Assembly: GCA_965248885.1 (NCBI GenBank)
Contig: OZ252211.1
Coordinates: forward strand, 2,046,001-2,110,000
Length of the DNA stretch: 64,000 nt
Origin: Sphingomonas_O sp965248885
GTDB taxonomy: Bacteria > Pseudomonadota > Alphaproteobacteria > Sphingomonadales > Sphingomonadaceae
Reading direction: 5' to 3'
Shown here: piece after piece, positions 40,521 through 49,240 of the stretch
How positions within the stretch are numbered: the first letter of the stretch is position 1
Layout: each line of letters opens with the position of its first letter
Made by a program: the position numbers and the translations under genes
Notes under the pieces: generated by a model
Seen by the model: only the letters and a program-made list of their open reading frames with translations
Databases searched by the model: none
Told to the model about the DNA's origin: nothing

Positions 40521-40629
40521 AGCCCCTCCTCTTCAGGGGAGGGGTTGGGGTGGGGACTGTCTCCCCGAACTGCAACCGGGGTACACGGTAAAAACCCCAC
40601 CCCAACCCCTCCCCTGAAGGGGAGGGGCT
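40521..40629. repeat. Paired 35-bp inverted repeat between bamB and der
   Basis: Arms 40521-40555 and 40595-40629 are reverse complements with one mismatch, separated by 39 bp. Each arm also contains a short self-complementary CTTCAGGGG-type core. The G/C-rich element ends ten bases before der. It is a different family from the hairpins at 7873 and 46882. Confidence 0.85.
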
Positions 40630-40639
40630 TAAGGACTGC

Positions 40640-41992
40640 ATGAAACCCATCGTCGCCATCATCGGCCGTCCCAACGTGGGCAAGTCGACGCTGTTCAACC
40701 GGCTAGCGGGCAAGAAACTCGCGCTCGTCGACGACCGGCCGGGCGTGACGCGCGACCGGCGTGAAGGCGACGCCGACCTGCTCGGGCTGCCGTTCCGTAT
40801 CGTCGACACCGCCGGCTTCGAGGACGAGGATGCCGCGACGCTTCCGGGGCGGATGCGCGCGCAGACGCAAGCCGCGCTCGACATGGCCGACGTCGCGCTG
40901 TTCGTCGTCGATTCGCGCAGCGGCATCGTCCCCCTCGACGAGGAAATCGCACGCTGGCTGCGCGGGTCGAGCACGCCCGTCCTCCTGATTGCAAACAAGG
41001 CCGAAGGGTCGGGTGGCAACGCCGGCGTATACGACGCGTTCCGGCTGGGGCTGGGCGAACCGATCCCGCTCAGCGCCGAGCATGGCGAGGGGATGGCCGA
41101 CCTGTTTCAGGAGCTGCTCCCGCTGATCGACGCCGCCGCTGCCAGGCAGGAACCCGAACCCGACGAACGCCCCGATTCGCCGCTCAAGCTCGCGATCGTC
41201 GGGCGACCCAACGCGGGAAAATCGACGCTGATCAACACGATGATCGGCGAGCAGCGCTTGATCACCGGCCCCGAGGCCGGGATCACGCGCGACGCGATCA
41301 GCATCGAGTGGGACTGGGAGGGGCAGCCGGTGCGCCTCGTCGACACCGCCGGGCTCCGCCGCCGTGCAAAGGTCGACGACAAGCTCGAAAAACTATCCGC
41401 CGCCGACACGGCGCACGCGATCGACTTCGCCGAAGTTGTCGTTCTGCTGCTCGACGCGACGCGCGGGCTCGAGGCGCAGGACCTGCGCATCGCCGACCAG
41501 ATTTATGAGGAGGGGCGCGCAATGATCGTCGCGCTCAACAAATGGGACACGGTCGAACAGGGGTCGTCGCTGTTCCAGGGCATCCGCGCGGCGCTCGACG
41601 ACGGTTTTGCGCAGGTGCGTGGCGTGCCGCTGCTGACCGTCTCTGCCGTCACCGGCAAGGGGCTCGACACGCTGATGAAGGTCGCCTTCGAGGTGCGCGA
41701 GGCATGGAGCCGACGCGTCACCACCGGTCAGCTCAACCGCTGGTTCGAACGCGCGATCGAGGCGAACCCCCCGCCTGCTCCGGGCGGACGCCGGATCAAG
41801 CTTCGCTATGCGACGCAGATCAAATCACGCCCGCCCAGTTTCGTCGTATTCGGCACGCGCGTCGACGAGCTTCCCGAAAGCTACCGGCGCTATCTCGCCA
41901 ACGCGCTGCGCCGCGATCTCGAATTCGGCGCGGTCCCCATCCGGCTGACGTTTCGTGCGTCGAAGAATCCGTTCGGACCGCAGGACCGGTAA
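40640..41992 (+). CDS. der: Ribosome biogenesis GTPase Der (EngA)
   Basis: Essential GTPase needed for 50S subunit assembly. The 450-residue protein has two consecutive G domains, the first starting GRPNVGKST near residue 8 with DTAGFEDED, NKAEGS, and the second starting GRPNAGKST near residue 189 with DTAGLRRRA and NKWDTV. It ends with a KH-like C-terminal domain. It lies downstream of bamB and upstream of an Hpt protein. Confidence 0.96.
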   Translation: MKPIVAIIGRPNVGKSTLFNRLAGKKLALVDDRPGVTRDRREGDADLLGLPFRIVDTAGFEDEDAATLPGRMRAQTQAALDMADVALFVVDSRSGIVPLDEEIARWLRGSSTPVLLIANKAEGSGGNAGVYDAFRLGLGEPIPLSAEHGEGMADLFQELLPLIDAAAARQEPEPDERPDSPLKLAIVGRPNAGKSTLINTMIGEQRLITGPEAGITRDAISIEWDWEGQPVRLVDTAGLRRRAKVDDKLEKLSAADTAHAIDFAEVVVLLLDATRGLEAQDLRIADQIYEEGRAMIVALNKWDTVEQGSSLFQGIRAALDDGFAQVRGVPLLTVSAVTGKGLDTLMKVAFEVREAWSRRVTTGQLNRWFERAIEANPPPAPGGRRIKLRYATQIKSRPPSFVVFGTRVDELPESYRRYLANALRRDLEFGAVPIRLTFRASKNPFGPQDR

Positions 41993-42057
41993 GCATTGCT
42001 TTACTCGGGCGGCCGATAACGCATGCGGGGGCCGGACATCGCCTGCGGAGACCCGTT

Positions 42058-42507
42058 TTGCATACCGATCTGCCCGACGAGCTGGCCAGCGAGGCGATCA
42101 TCGACTGGGAAGCGTTCGCGCGCGCGCGGACCGATCTCGGCGCCGATCTCATCCGGATTCTCGGCTATTTCCGCGAGGATGGCACCAAGTCGGTCGCCGC
42201 GATCGAAGCCGCCATGCGCGCAAGCAACGCCGCCGCGCTGGTCGTTCCCGCGCACACGCTGAAGGGAGAATCGCGCCAGTTCGGGGCGGACCGGCTCGCC
42301 GACCTCGCCGAGCGGATCGAGACCGTCGCACGGCAATGCGTCGAATGGCGGAACACGCCCGACGAACTGCTGCCCGAAGTCGTCGGGCTACGCCCTTTGT
42401 TCGTCGAGACGATGAGTGCCTTCGACCGCGAGACCAACCCGCTCGTCGAACGGCGCGGGTTCGGGCGGCGCACCCCGGCCGCCAACCAAGGCTTCGGGCG
42501 TATCTGA
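42058..42507 (+). CDS. Histidine phosphotransfer (Hpt) domain protein
   Basis: A 149-residue single-domain Hpt protein with the phosphorylated histidine H66 in VVPAHTLKGES, followed by an ADRLADLAERIE helix. The C-terminal tail is basic. It would relay phosphate between a hybrid kinase and a response regulator, as ChpT/ShpT-like proteins do in alphaproteobacteria, but no kinase or regulator is near. The TTG at 42058 is preferred as GGAG lies seven bases before it; a longer frame is open upstream. Confidence 0.82.
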   Translation: MHTDLPDELASEAIIDWEAFARARTDLGADLIRILGYFREDGTKSVAAIEAAMRASNAAALVVPAHTLKGESRQFGADRLADLAERIETVARQCVEWRNTPDELLPEVVGLRPLFVETMSAFDRETNPLVERRGFGRRTPAANQGFGRI

Positions 42508-42528
42508 TCCCGCTCCTCGTTTTGCTGA

Positions 42529-43767
42529 TTACCGAGCCGCCATCTTTCGCGCGAACTGGATGTCGACGGCGCGCCGCAGCGCGACCGCGATCTCACGCTT
42601 GCCCTCGGGCGACAGCAGCCGGCTGACGTCACGCGGGTTGCTGACATAGCCCGCCTCGAGCAGGATCGCGGGCGTGTCGGGGGCCTTGAGCACCGCGAAC
42701 CCCGCCATCTGGTGATAGGCGGGCTTGAAGGGGAGCGTCCCGCCCTCGCGGTGTACGAGATCGGCAAAGCGCGCCGAGGCGTTCATCGTTTCCCGCTGCG
42801 CCAGGTCGATCAGGATCGACGAGACGTCGGACCCGGCGTTGCCCAGGTCGACGCCGTTGATGATGTCGGCCTTGTTCTCGCGGTTGGCGAGCGCGGCGGC
42901 GGTACGGCCGCTCGCGACCTCGGACAGCGTGTAGATGGTCGCGCCGGTCGCCGCGGTCCCGGGCGCGCTGTCGGCATGGATCGAGATGAACAGATCGGCC
43001 CTGAGCGCGCGCGCGACCTGCGCGCGTTCGGCAAGAACGAGGAAACGGTCGTCGTCGCGGGTGAGCGCCACACGCACGCGACCCCCGGCGATCAGCTCGT
43101 CGCGTACCGCACGCGCGAGCGCCAGCACGATATCCTTTTCGCGCGTCCCGTCGGCACCGATCGCGCCGGGATCGTGCCCGCCATGCCCCGCATCGATGAC
43201 AACGAGCGGGCGGCTGGCGGGTCCCGCGATGCGCGGGCGCGGCAGCCCCGGTTGCGGCGCGGGCAGGGACACCGTGATACTGTAGCGGCTGCGCGGAGGC
43301 GCAGCGCGGTGCGCGGCGGGCGGCTGGTAGAGCTTGCGCGGCGCGCCGATCGCATCGGCGATCGCGTCGGGCGCCAGCGGTTCGAGGTCGAGGCGAAGCT
43401 CGCGCCCGTCGTCGGAGAAGCTCCCGCCGGTAACGCGTGCGGGCTCGCCCATGTCGAACACGATGCGCGTCGTGCCGCTCGCATAGGCTCCCTGGCGGAC
43501 GCGCACGACGGCCCCCTGCCCCTCGACATGCCGGCCGGCATCGGCACCCACGACGTCGACCGCGATACGGTCGGGCGCCGCAAGCACGAAGCTGGTCGCG
43601 CGTTCGACGACATCATCGAACCGCACGACGATGCGTTCGCGCGTAATGTCGATGTCGGTCACCTGCCCCGCCAGAGCCGGCGTGGCGATGGGTACGAACA
43701 AGGCAAGCAGCGCGGACACGGCTGCTCTTTGCCGCGCAAGCCCGTGCGCGGTCCAGACGCTTTGCAT
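42529..43767 (-). CDS. N-acetylmuramoyl-L-alanine amidase with AMIN domain
   Basis: Periplasmic zinc amidase that cleaves the stem peptide from peptidoglycan in cell separation (AmiA/B/C type). The 412-residue protein has a signal peptide, an AMIN domain (about residues 35-130), a Pro-rich linker and an Amidase_3 domain from residue 190. Catalytic features are VVIDAGHGGHDPGAIG, the glutamate in REKDIVL, H in SIHADS and E in ILLEAGYVSN. The ATG at 43767 gives the standard signal peptide. It is divergent from rne. Confidence 0.9.
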   Translation of the reverse strand: MQSVWTAHGLARQRAAVSALLALFVPIATPALAGQVTDIDITRERIVVRFDDVVERATSFVLAAPDRIAVDVVGADAGRHVEGQGAVVRVRQGAYASGTTRIVFDMGEPARVTGGSFSDDGRELRLDLEPLAPDAIADAIGAPRKLYQPPAAHRAAPPRSRYSITVSLPAPQPGLPRPRIAGPASRPLVVIDAGHGGHDPGAIGADGTREKDIVLALARAVRDELIAGGRVRVALTRDDDRFLVLAERAQVARALRADLFISIHADSAPGTAATGATIYTLSEVASGRTAAALANRENKADIINGVDLGNAGSDVSSILIDLAQRETMNASARFADLVHREGGTLPFKPAYHQMAGFAVLKAPDTPAILLEAGYVSNPRDVSRLLSPEGKREIAVALRRAVDIQFARKMAAR

Positions 43768-44218
43768 GGTAAAACGGTTTCCCGACGTTAATCGCTGTCG
43801 AGGGCGGATTAGCGTCGCTGCGGTTTGAGCACGGTGTAATGATCCGGTTAATGCGCCGTTCGCCAAGATATCGGCCGGTATGGTCCGCGTGCTTTTTGTT
43901 GCCGTGGCGTGACGAGGCTGCTAGCAACCTTATGCAGGGGCTAAAGTCATCGACGCGATGCCCCCGTCGCCGGGCGACACCGCCCGGCATTCAGGTTGAT
44001 GCCCGCAATGAATCATGGATTTCCGCAGTACGCTCCTTCGGCCCGACTGGCCGTGGCGCGCGGGCGGAATGCAATCCCGACCGATCGGGTCGGACATGAC
44101 AGGCGGGCAGACACGCTCCTTCCACCAACCCGCAGCGGCGGCGCGCTAAGAGCCGCGCCATGCACCCGCTGCCTTGACGGCGCGCCCGCGACACCGCCGC
44201 GCGCCCGGAGAAGATTAT
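43768..44218. other. Divergent amidase-rne intergenic region
   Basis: 451 bp between the divergent starts of the amidase and rne, with no convincing gene. It should contain both promoters. A perfect hairpin (8-bp arms, 43969-43976 and 43981-43988, loop ACAC) lies about 230 bp before rne and could be in the rne leader. A long 5' leader is known to control rne in other bacteria, but this element is not assigned to a known family. Confidence 0.5.
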
Positions 44219-46864
44219 ATGACAATGCGTATGCTGGTCGACGCGCGCCACCGGGAAGAAACCCGTGTCGCGGTCGTCAAGGGTAGCCGGATCGAGGAAT
44301 TCGATTTCGAATCGGCCGAGCACAAACAGCTCAAGGGAAATATCTACCTCGCCAAGGTGACCCGCGTCGAACCGTCGCTTCAGGCGGCGTTCGTCGATTA
44401 CGGCGGCAACCGGCACGGGTTCCTCGCCTTCAGCGAAATCCATCCCGATTATTACCAGATTCCCAAGGAAGACCGCGAAGCCCTGCTCCGCGAGGAAGCC
44501 GAACACGCCGCCGAGGAAGAGCGGCTGCGCGGCAACGAGGATGACGAACACGACGACGAGGACGAGGACGACGCGACCGCCAGGTCGACGGCAGACGATG
44601 CCGACCATGACGACGAACGCGGCGACGACGCAGTCGACGAGAGCGAAGAAGGCGGCGCGGACGATGCCCCGCCGCCTGCGGCCGCGAGCGGCAACGGCAT
44701 CGACGAAAAGGCGGCAGAGAATTTGCGCGAAAAGCGCATGAATCTGCGTCGCCGCTACAAGATTCAGGACGTCATTCGCCGGCGCCAGGTACTACTGGTA
44801 CAGGTCGTCAAGGAGGAACGCGGCAACAAGGGTGCGGCGCTCACCACCTATCTCTCGCTCGCCGGGCGTTATTGCGTGCTGATGCCCAACACGTCGCATG
44901 GCGGCGGGATCAGCCGCAAGATTTCGAACGCCGCCGACCGCAAGCGACTGAAGTCGATCATGGCCGACCTTCAGCTGCCGCGCACGATGGGCTGCATCGT
45001 CCGCACCGCAGGGCTCCAGCGTACCAAGATCGAGATCCGCCGCGACTTCGACTATCTGGCGCGGCTGTGGGACGAAATTCGCGAAAATACCCTCAAGTCG
45101 GCGGCCCCGGCGCTCGTCTATCAGGATTCGGACCTCGTGAAGCGCGCGATCCGCGATATCTACAACAAGGACATCGACGAGGTAATCGTCGAGGGGGCCG
45201 AGGGCTATGCGCAGGCGCGGCAGTATATGAAGCTGCTGATGCCGAGCCATGTCCGGCGCGTGAAGCATTATGCCGACACGGTGCCCTTGTTCCAGCGCAA
45301 CCATGTCGAGGACCAGCTGGCGGCGATGTACAACCCCGTCGTCCAGCTGAAATCGGGCGGCTATCTCGTCATCAACCCGACCGAGGCGCTGGTATCGATC
45401 GACATCAACTCGGGACGTTCGACGCGCGAGCATGGGATCGAGGCGACTGCGGTCAACACCAATCTGGAAGCCGCGCACGAGATCGCGCGCCAGTTGCGGC
45501 TGCGCGACATGGCCGGGCTCGTCGTCATCGACTTCATCGACATGGAGAACAACTCCAACATCCGTAAGGTTGAAAAGGCGATGAAGTCGGCGCTCGCCGA
45601 CGATCGCGCGCGTATCCAGGTGGGGCGTATCTCGTCGTTCGGGCTGATGGAGATGAGCCGCCAGCGGTTGCGCACCGGCGTGCTCGAAGCCTCCACCCGC
45701 CAGTGCCCGCATTGCGAAGGCACCGGGCTCGTCCGCACGGCCTCCTCCGCAGGGCTCGGCGCATTGCGCATGCTTGAGGACGAAGCGGCGCGCGGACGCG
45801 GCAACCGCCTCGTGCTGACCGCAAGCCGCGAGGCTGCGCTCTACGTCCTCAACCGCAAGCGCGCCGAACTCGCCGCGATCGAGGCGCGCTACGGCGTGCT
45901 GATCGAGGTCGTCGCCGACCATGAGGACGAGGGTGCGCGGATGACGGTCGAGGCCAGCGGCCCGCCGCCCGCATTCACGCCGCAGATCGATCCGCCGATG
46001 ATCGTCGAAGACGACGAGGATGATTTCGTCGAAGCGGTCGACGAGGTCGAGGAAGACGAGGTCGAGGTGCGCGACGAGGCGCCGCGCGGCGAACGCAGCG
46101 AGCGCGAAGACGGTGGCGAAGCAGGACGTCGTCGCCGTCGCCGTCGCGGGCGTCGTGGGCGCCGCGACGAAGGAGACGTCGGCACGGGCGAAGTCGGCGA
46201 CGCGTCCGAACCCGTCGAGGACGGCGTCGAAGTCGAGGCGACCAGTACCGAATCGACCACCAGCGACACTATCAGCGATCTGCAGGGCGACGAGGAACGC
46301 CGTCCCCGGCGCGGTCGTCGTGGCGGACGGCGGCGGCGTGGCCGCGCTGACGGGCTGGGCGAAGCCGCAAGCGAAGCGGCGGTCGACGGCGAAGCGAGCG
46401 AGGCCGAGATCGAAGTCGGCGAGACCGTCGAGCCAGAGCCCGAACTGGCATTGCCCGTGACAGCCGTCGAAGAGGCGGCAGCCGAGCCTGAGCTTGCGAT
46501 CGAAGCACCGGTAAAGCCGAAACGTGCGCGCAAGCCCAAGGTTGAAGTCGAGGCCGGACCCGGTGACGAAGCAGCCGTCACGCCGAAGCCGAAGCGCGCG
46601 CGCAAAGTCGCCACGGTCGACGATGCCGCGACCGGCGAAGCGCCCGCCAAGCCGAAGCGCGCGCGCAAGGTCAAGCCGGTCGATGCGGCGGTCGCCGAAG
46701 CGCAGGCTACCGACGAAGCACCAGCCTCCGACGAAGCGCCTGCCCTTGACCGGCCCGCGATGGCACTGGCCGAGGCGGGTCCCGTCGACAGCGTCGAGGC
46801 CACCGCGCCGGCCGAAGAGCAGCAAAAGCGTGGCGGCTGGTGGCAACGGACGTTCGGGGCGTAA
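44219..46864 (+). CDS. rne: Ribonuclease E
   Basis: Endonuclease that starts mRNA decay and processes rRNA and tRNA; it scaffolds the degradosome. The 881-residue protein has an S1 domain (about residues 35-220) interrupted by a long acidic insertion near residues 98-150, common in alphaproteobacteria. It then has the DNase-I-like catalytic domain with SIDINSGRST and VVIDFIDMENN, and the zinc-link CPHC at 496-499. The C-terminal half is disordered with Asp/Glu stretches, an arginine-rich block (RRRRRRRGRRGRRD) and three KPKRARK repeats, ending in GGWWQRTFGA. The ATG at 44219 follows GGAGAAG. Confidence 0.95.
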   Translation: MTMRMLVDARHREETRVAVVKGSRIEEFDFESAEHKQLKGNIYLAKVTRVEPSLQAAFVDYGGNRHGFLAFSEIHPDYYQIPKEDREALLREEAEHAAEEERLRGNEDDEHDDEDEDDATARSTADDADHDDERGDDAVDESEEGGADDAPPPAAASGNGIDEKAAENLREKRMNLRRRYKIQDVIRRRQVLLVQVVKEERGNKGAALTTYLSLAGRYCVLMPNTSHGGGISRKISNAADRKRLKSIMADLQLPRTMGCIVRTAGLQRTKIEIRRDFDYLARLWDEIRENTLKSAAPALVYQDSDLVKRAIRDIYNKDIDEVIVEGAEGYAQARQYMKLLMPSHVRRVKHYADTVPLFQRNHVEDQLAAMYNPVVQLKSGGYLVINPTEALVSIDINSGRSTREHGIEATAVNTNLEAAHEIARQLRLRDMAGLVVIDFIDMENNSNIRKVEKAMKSALADDRARIQVGRISSFGLMEMSRQRLRTGVLEASTRQCPHCEGTGLVRTASSAGLGALRMLEDEAARGRGNRLVLTASREAALYVLNRKRAELAAIEARYGVLIEVVADHEDEGARMTVEASGPPPAFTPQIDPPMIVEDDEDDFVEAVDEVEEDEVEVRDEAPRGERSEREDGGEAGRRRRRRRGRRGRRDEGDVGTGEVGDASEPVEDGVEVEATSTESTTSDTISDLQGDEERRPRRGRRGGRRRRGRADGLGEAASEAAVDGEASEAEIEVGETVEPEPELALPVTAVEEAAAEPELAIEAPVKPKRARKPKVEVEAGPGDEAAVTPKPKRARKVATVDDAATGEAPAKPKRARKVKPVDAAVAEAQATDEAPASDEAPALDRPAMALAEAGPVDSVEATAPAEEQQKRGGWWQRTFGA

Positions 46865-46881
46865 CGCTGTCGGCCTCGCAA

Positions 46882-46959
46882 CTCGTCGTCGCTGCGAAGG
46901 CGGGGACCCATTTCCTGAAAGTCGAGGAGCTGGGTTCCCGCCTTCGCGGGGATGACGAG
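46882..46959. repeat. Diverged copy of the 35/36-bp hairpin repeat after rne
   Basis: Arms 46882-46917 and 46924-46959 pair imperfectly, with a six-base loop like the copy at 7873-7948, and share its GCGAAGGCGGGGAC core. It lies 18 bp after the rne stop and may serve as its 3' end structure, followed by CTTTT in the rne direction. Confidence 0.8.
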
Positions 46960-47009
46960 GGCTTTTCGGTCACCTGCCATTCAGGCGCAGAGCGCCACCG
47001 GCTTTTCCC

Positions 47010-48377
47010 ATGCGACCGTTGACCCGATTAATCGCCGCGCTCGTCGCCGTCACGCTCGCCGTGCAGCCCGCGATGGCGCAATCGATCCTGCGCGATGCCG
47101 AGACCGAGGCGCTTTTCCGCGAAATGTCCGCGCCGCTGATCGAGGCGGCGGGATTGAAGCCCAAGGACGTCGATATCGTCATGATCGGCGACCCGACGAT
47201 CAACGCGTTCGTCGCTGGCGGGCAGGTCGTCTATATCCACGCCGGGCTGATCGAAGCGGCGAGCAACGCCAACGAGGTGCAGGGCGTCATCGCGCATGAA
47301 CTCGGCCATGTCGCGGCGGGCGACGTGATTCGCGGCGACGAAGGCGGCAAGGAGGCAACCGGGATCACGCTGTTGTCGCTGCTGCTCGGCGCGGCGGCGA
47401 TCGCGGCGGGCGCGGGTGACGCGGGCGCGGGTATCCTGATGGCCGGGCAGCAGGCCGCGCTCGGCAAATATCTGTCCTTCTCGCGCGTTCAGGAATCGGG
47501 GGCCGACCAGTCGGGGCGGCGCTTCCTGAGCAAGGCGGGGGTCAGCGGCAAGGGCATGCTGAGCTTTTTCCAGAAGCTCCAGGGGCAGGAATTCCGCCTC
47601 GCGATTCCCCAGGACAATGGCTATGACCGTACGCACCCGCTGACCGGCGATCGCATCCAGCTGCTGCGCGAACAGCTCCCGCTCGACGCTGCGTGGAACA
47701 GGCCGACCGACCCCGCGATCGAGGCGCGCTTCCAGCGCGTGAAGGCCAAATTATTCGGTTTCACGCACGAGCCGCGCGACACGCTCGTCCGCTATCCGAC
47801 GTCGTCGACGACCGTCCCCGCGCACTATGCGCGCGCCTATGCTTACCATAAATCGGCGTTCCCCGACAAAGCGGTGGCAGAGACCGACGCGCTGCTCGCG
47901 ACGGCGCCGCACGATCCCTATTTCAACGAGCTGAAGGGTCAGATTTTGCTCGAATCGGGACGGCCGAAGGAGGCGCTGGTGGCGCTGCGTGACGCGGTGA
48001 AGACGACCAACTACCAGCCGCTGATTGCTGCGCTGTTTGGGCATGCCCTGATCGCGACCGAGGACAGGAGCCAATATGCCGAGGCCAAGACCGTGCTGAG
48101 AAACGCCATCGCGCGCGACCGTGAAAACCCCTTTGCCTGGTATCAGCTCGGGGTCATCTATGCGCAGGAAGGCGACCAGCCGCGCGCCGCGCTGACCAGC
48201 GCTGAACGCTACGACCTCGAGGGGAAGCCGCCGCTCGCGCTGCGCAACGCGCGCATCGCGATGGCGGGTATCCCGCGCGGGACGCCCGATTGGATCCGGG
48301 CACAGGACATCGCGCTGGTCGCCCAGAATCAGGTTCAGGCGCAGCGCGGTCGCGGCGGTCGCCCGCGTGGCCAGTAA
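47010..48377 (+). CDS. M48-family metalloprotease with TPR region (BepA-like)
   Basis: Exported zinc protease of 455 residues. A signal peptide (MRPLTRLIAALVAVTLAVQPAMAQ) is followed by a peptidase M48 domain with HELGH (HEXXH) and a downstream E-S-G-A-D motif carrying the third ligand. The C-terminal half has tetratricopeptide-like helices. This layout matches BepA/YfgC, which degrades misassembled outer-membrane proteins and helps LptD maturation. It is followed within two bases by a DsbA-like gene, so the pair is probably an operon. Confidence 0.88.
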   Translation: MRPLTRLIAALVAVTLAVQPAMAQSILRDAETEALFREMSAPLIEAAGLKPKDVDIVMIGDPTINAFVAGGQVVYIHAGLIEAASNANEVQGVIAHELGHVAAGDVIRGDEGGKEATGITLLSLLLGAAAIAAGAGDAGAGILMAGQQAALGKYLSFSRVQESGADQSGRRFLSKAGVSGKGMLSFFQKLQGQEFRLAIPQDNGYDRTHPLTGDRIQLLREQLPLDAAWNRPTDPAIEARFQRVKAKLFGFTHEPRDTLVRYPTSSTTVPAHYARAYAYHKSAFPDKAVAETDALLATAPHDPYFNELKGQILLESGRPKEALVALRDAVKTTNYQPLIAALFGHALIATEDRSQYAEAKTVLRNAIARDRENPFAWYQLGVIYAQEGDQPRAALTSAERYDLEGKPPLALRNARIAMAGIPRGTPDWIRAQDIALVAQNQVQAQRGRGGRPRGQ

Positions 48378-48378
48378 C

Positions 48379-49095
48379 ATGGCCCTCGCAGGCGTAGGGC
48401 TCGTGGCGGCACTGATCGGCGCGGGTGCGGTGGCGGTCGGCGGTTCGCCGATCGGCGGCGGCGGCGGTACAGTCAGCGGCAACCGGGCGGCGATCGAGAC
48501 GATCGTGCGCGACTATATCCTCGAACATCCCGAAATCCTGCCGCAGGCGATGGAGCGGTTGCAGGCGCGCGAGACGGGCAAGCTCGTCCGCGCCAACCGC
48601 GACGCGATCATCACGCCGTACGAAGGTGCGTGGGAGGGCGCGGCGAACCCCGACGTCGTGCTTGTCGAATTCTTCGACTATGCCTGCGGTTATTGCCGTG
48701 CGAGCTTGCCCGATATCGACCGGCTGCTCAAATCGGATCCGAAGTTGCGGATCGTCTATCGCGAGATGCCGGTGCTCGGCCCCGACAGCGAGGTCGCGGC
48801 ACAGGTCAGCCTGCTCGCCGCCAAATCGGGGCGCTATACGCAGTTCCACCGCGCACTCTTCGCAGCGGGCCGACCCGACCGCGCGACCGTCGAGCGCGTC
48901 GCGCGCCAGTTCGGCATCGACCCTGCGGCGCGCAGTCCCGGCGCGGCACGCGAGATCGACGCCAACCTTCAACTGCAGCGCGCGCTCAATATAACCGGCA
49001 CGCCGACATGGGTGGTCGGCGACAAATTGCTCGCCGGGGCGGTCGGCTTCGACGCGATCAAGGCCGCCATCGCCGAGGTGCGAGCGGGACGATAG
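48379..49095 (+). CDS. DsbA-family thiol-disulfide oxidoreductase
   Basis: Periplasmic thioredoxin-fold protein of 238 residues with an N-terminal hydrophobic anchor, an N-terminal extension (DYILEHPEILPQAMERLQARE), and the active site CGYC in FFDYACGYCRASLPDID. The cis-proline is in ITGTPTWVV. The extension and motif resemble ScsB/DsbA-like copper or Com1-type oxidoreductases. The ATG at 48379 lies one base after the M48 stop; a GTG at 48367 is an alternative. It probably catalyses disulfide exchange for envelope proteins. Confidence 0.87.
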   Translation: MALAGVGLVAALIGAGAVAVGGSPIGGGGGTVSGNRAAIETIVRDYILEHPEILPQAMERLQARETGKLVRANRDAIITPYEGAWEGAANPDVVLVEFFDYACGYCRASLPDIDRLLKSDPKLRIVYREMPVLGPDSEVAAQVSLLAAKSGRYTQFHRALFAAGRPDRATVERVARQFGIDPAARSPGAAREIDANLQLQRALNITGTPTWVVGDKLLAGAVGFDAIKAAIAEVRAGR

Positions 49096-49107
49096 CGCGC
49101 TGGAAGT

Positions 49108-49216
49108 CCTTCCCCGAGCGAAGCGAGGGGCTATGTCGAGCGTAGCGAGACGCTCGCAACGCAAGCGCGGCATTCTCGCTCCGCTCGATTCAGCCCCTCG
49201 CTGCGCTCGGGGAAGG
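49108..49216. repeat. 25-bp inverted repeat after the DsbA-like gene
   Basis: Outer arms 49108-49132 and 49192-49216 are reverse complements with one mismatch. Between them lies further GAGCGTAGCGAG-type imperfect palindromic sequence. It sits between the convergent DsbA-like and FAD oxidase genes and could form a strong hairpin in both transcripts. Confidence 0.8.
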
Positions 49217-49240
49217 GCATGTAACCGCAGTCATCATGCT

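Noticed and set aside
46500..46700. KPKRARK repeats as a possible CRISPR or repeat array.
   Set aside because: The repeats are coding, irregularly spaced and inside the RNase E tail; no spacers or cas genes are present.
44792..46846. A 684-codon minus-strand frame opposite rne.
   Set aside because: Antisense to the conserved RNase E gene with no recognisable domain; explained by codon bias.
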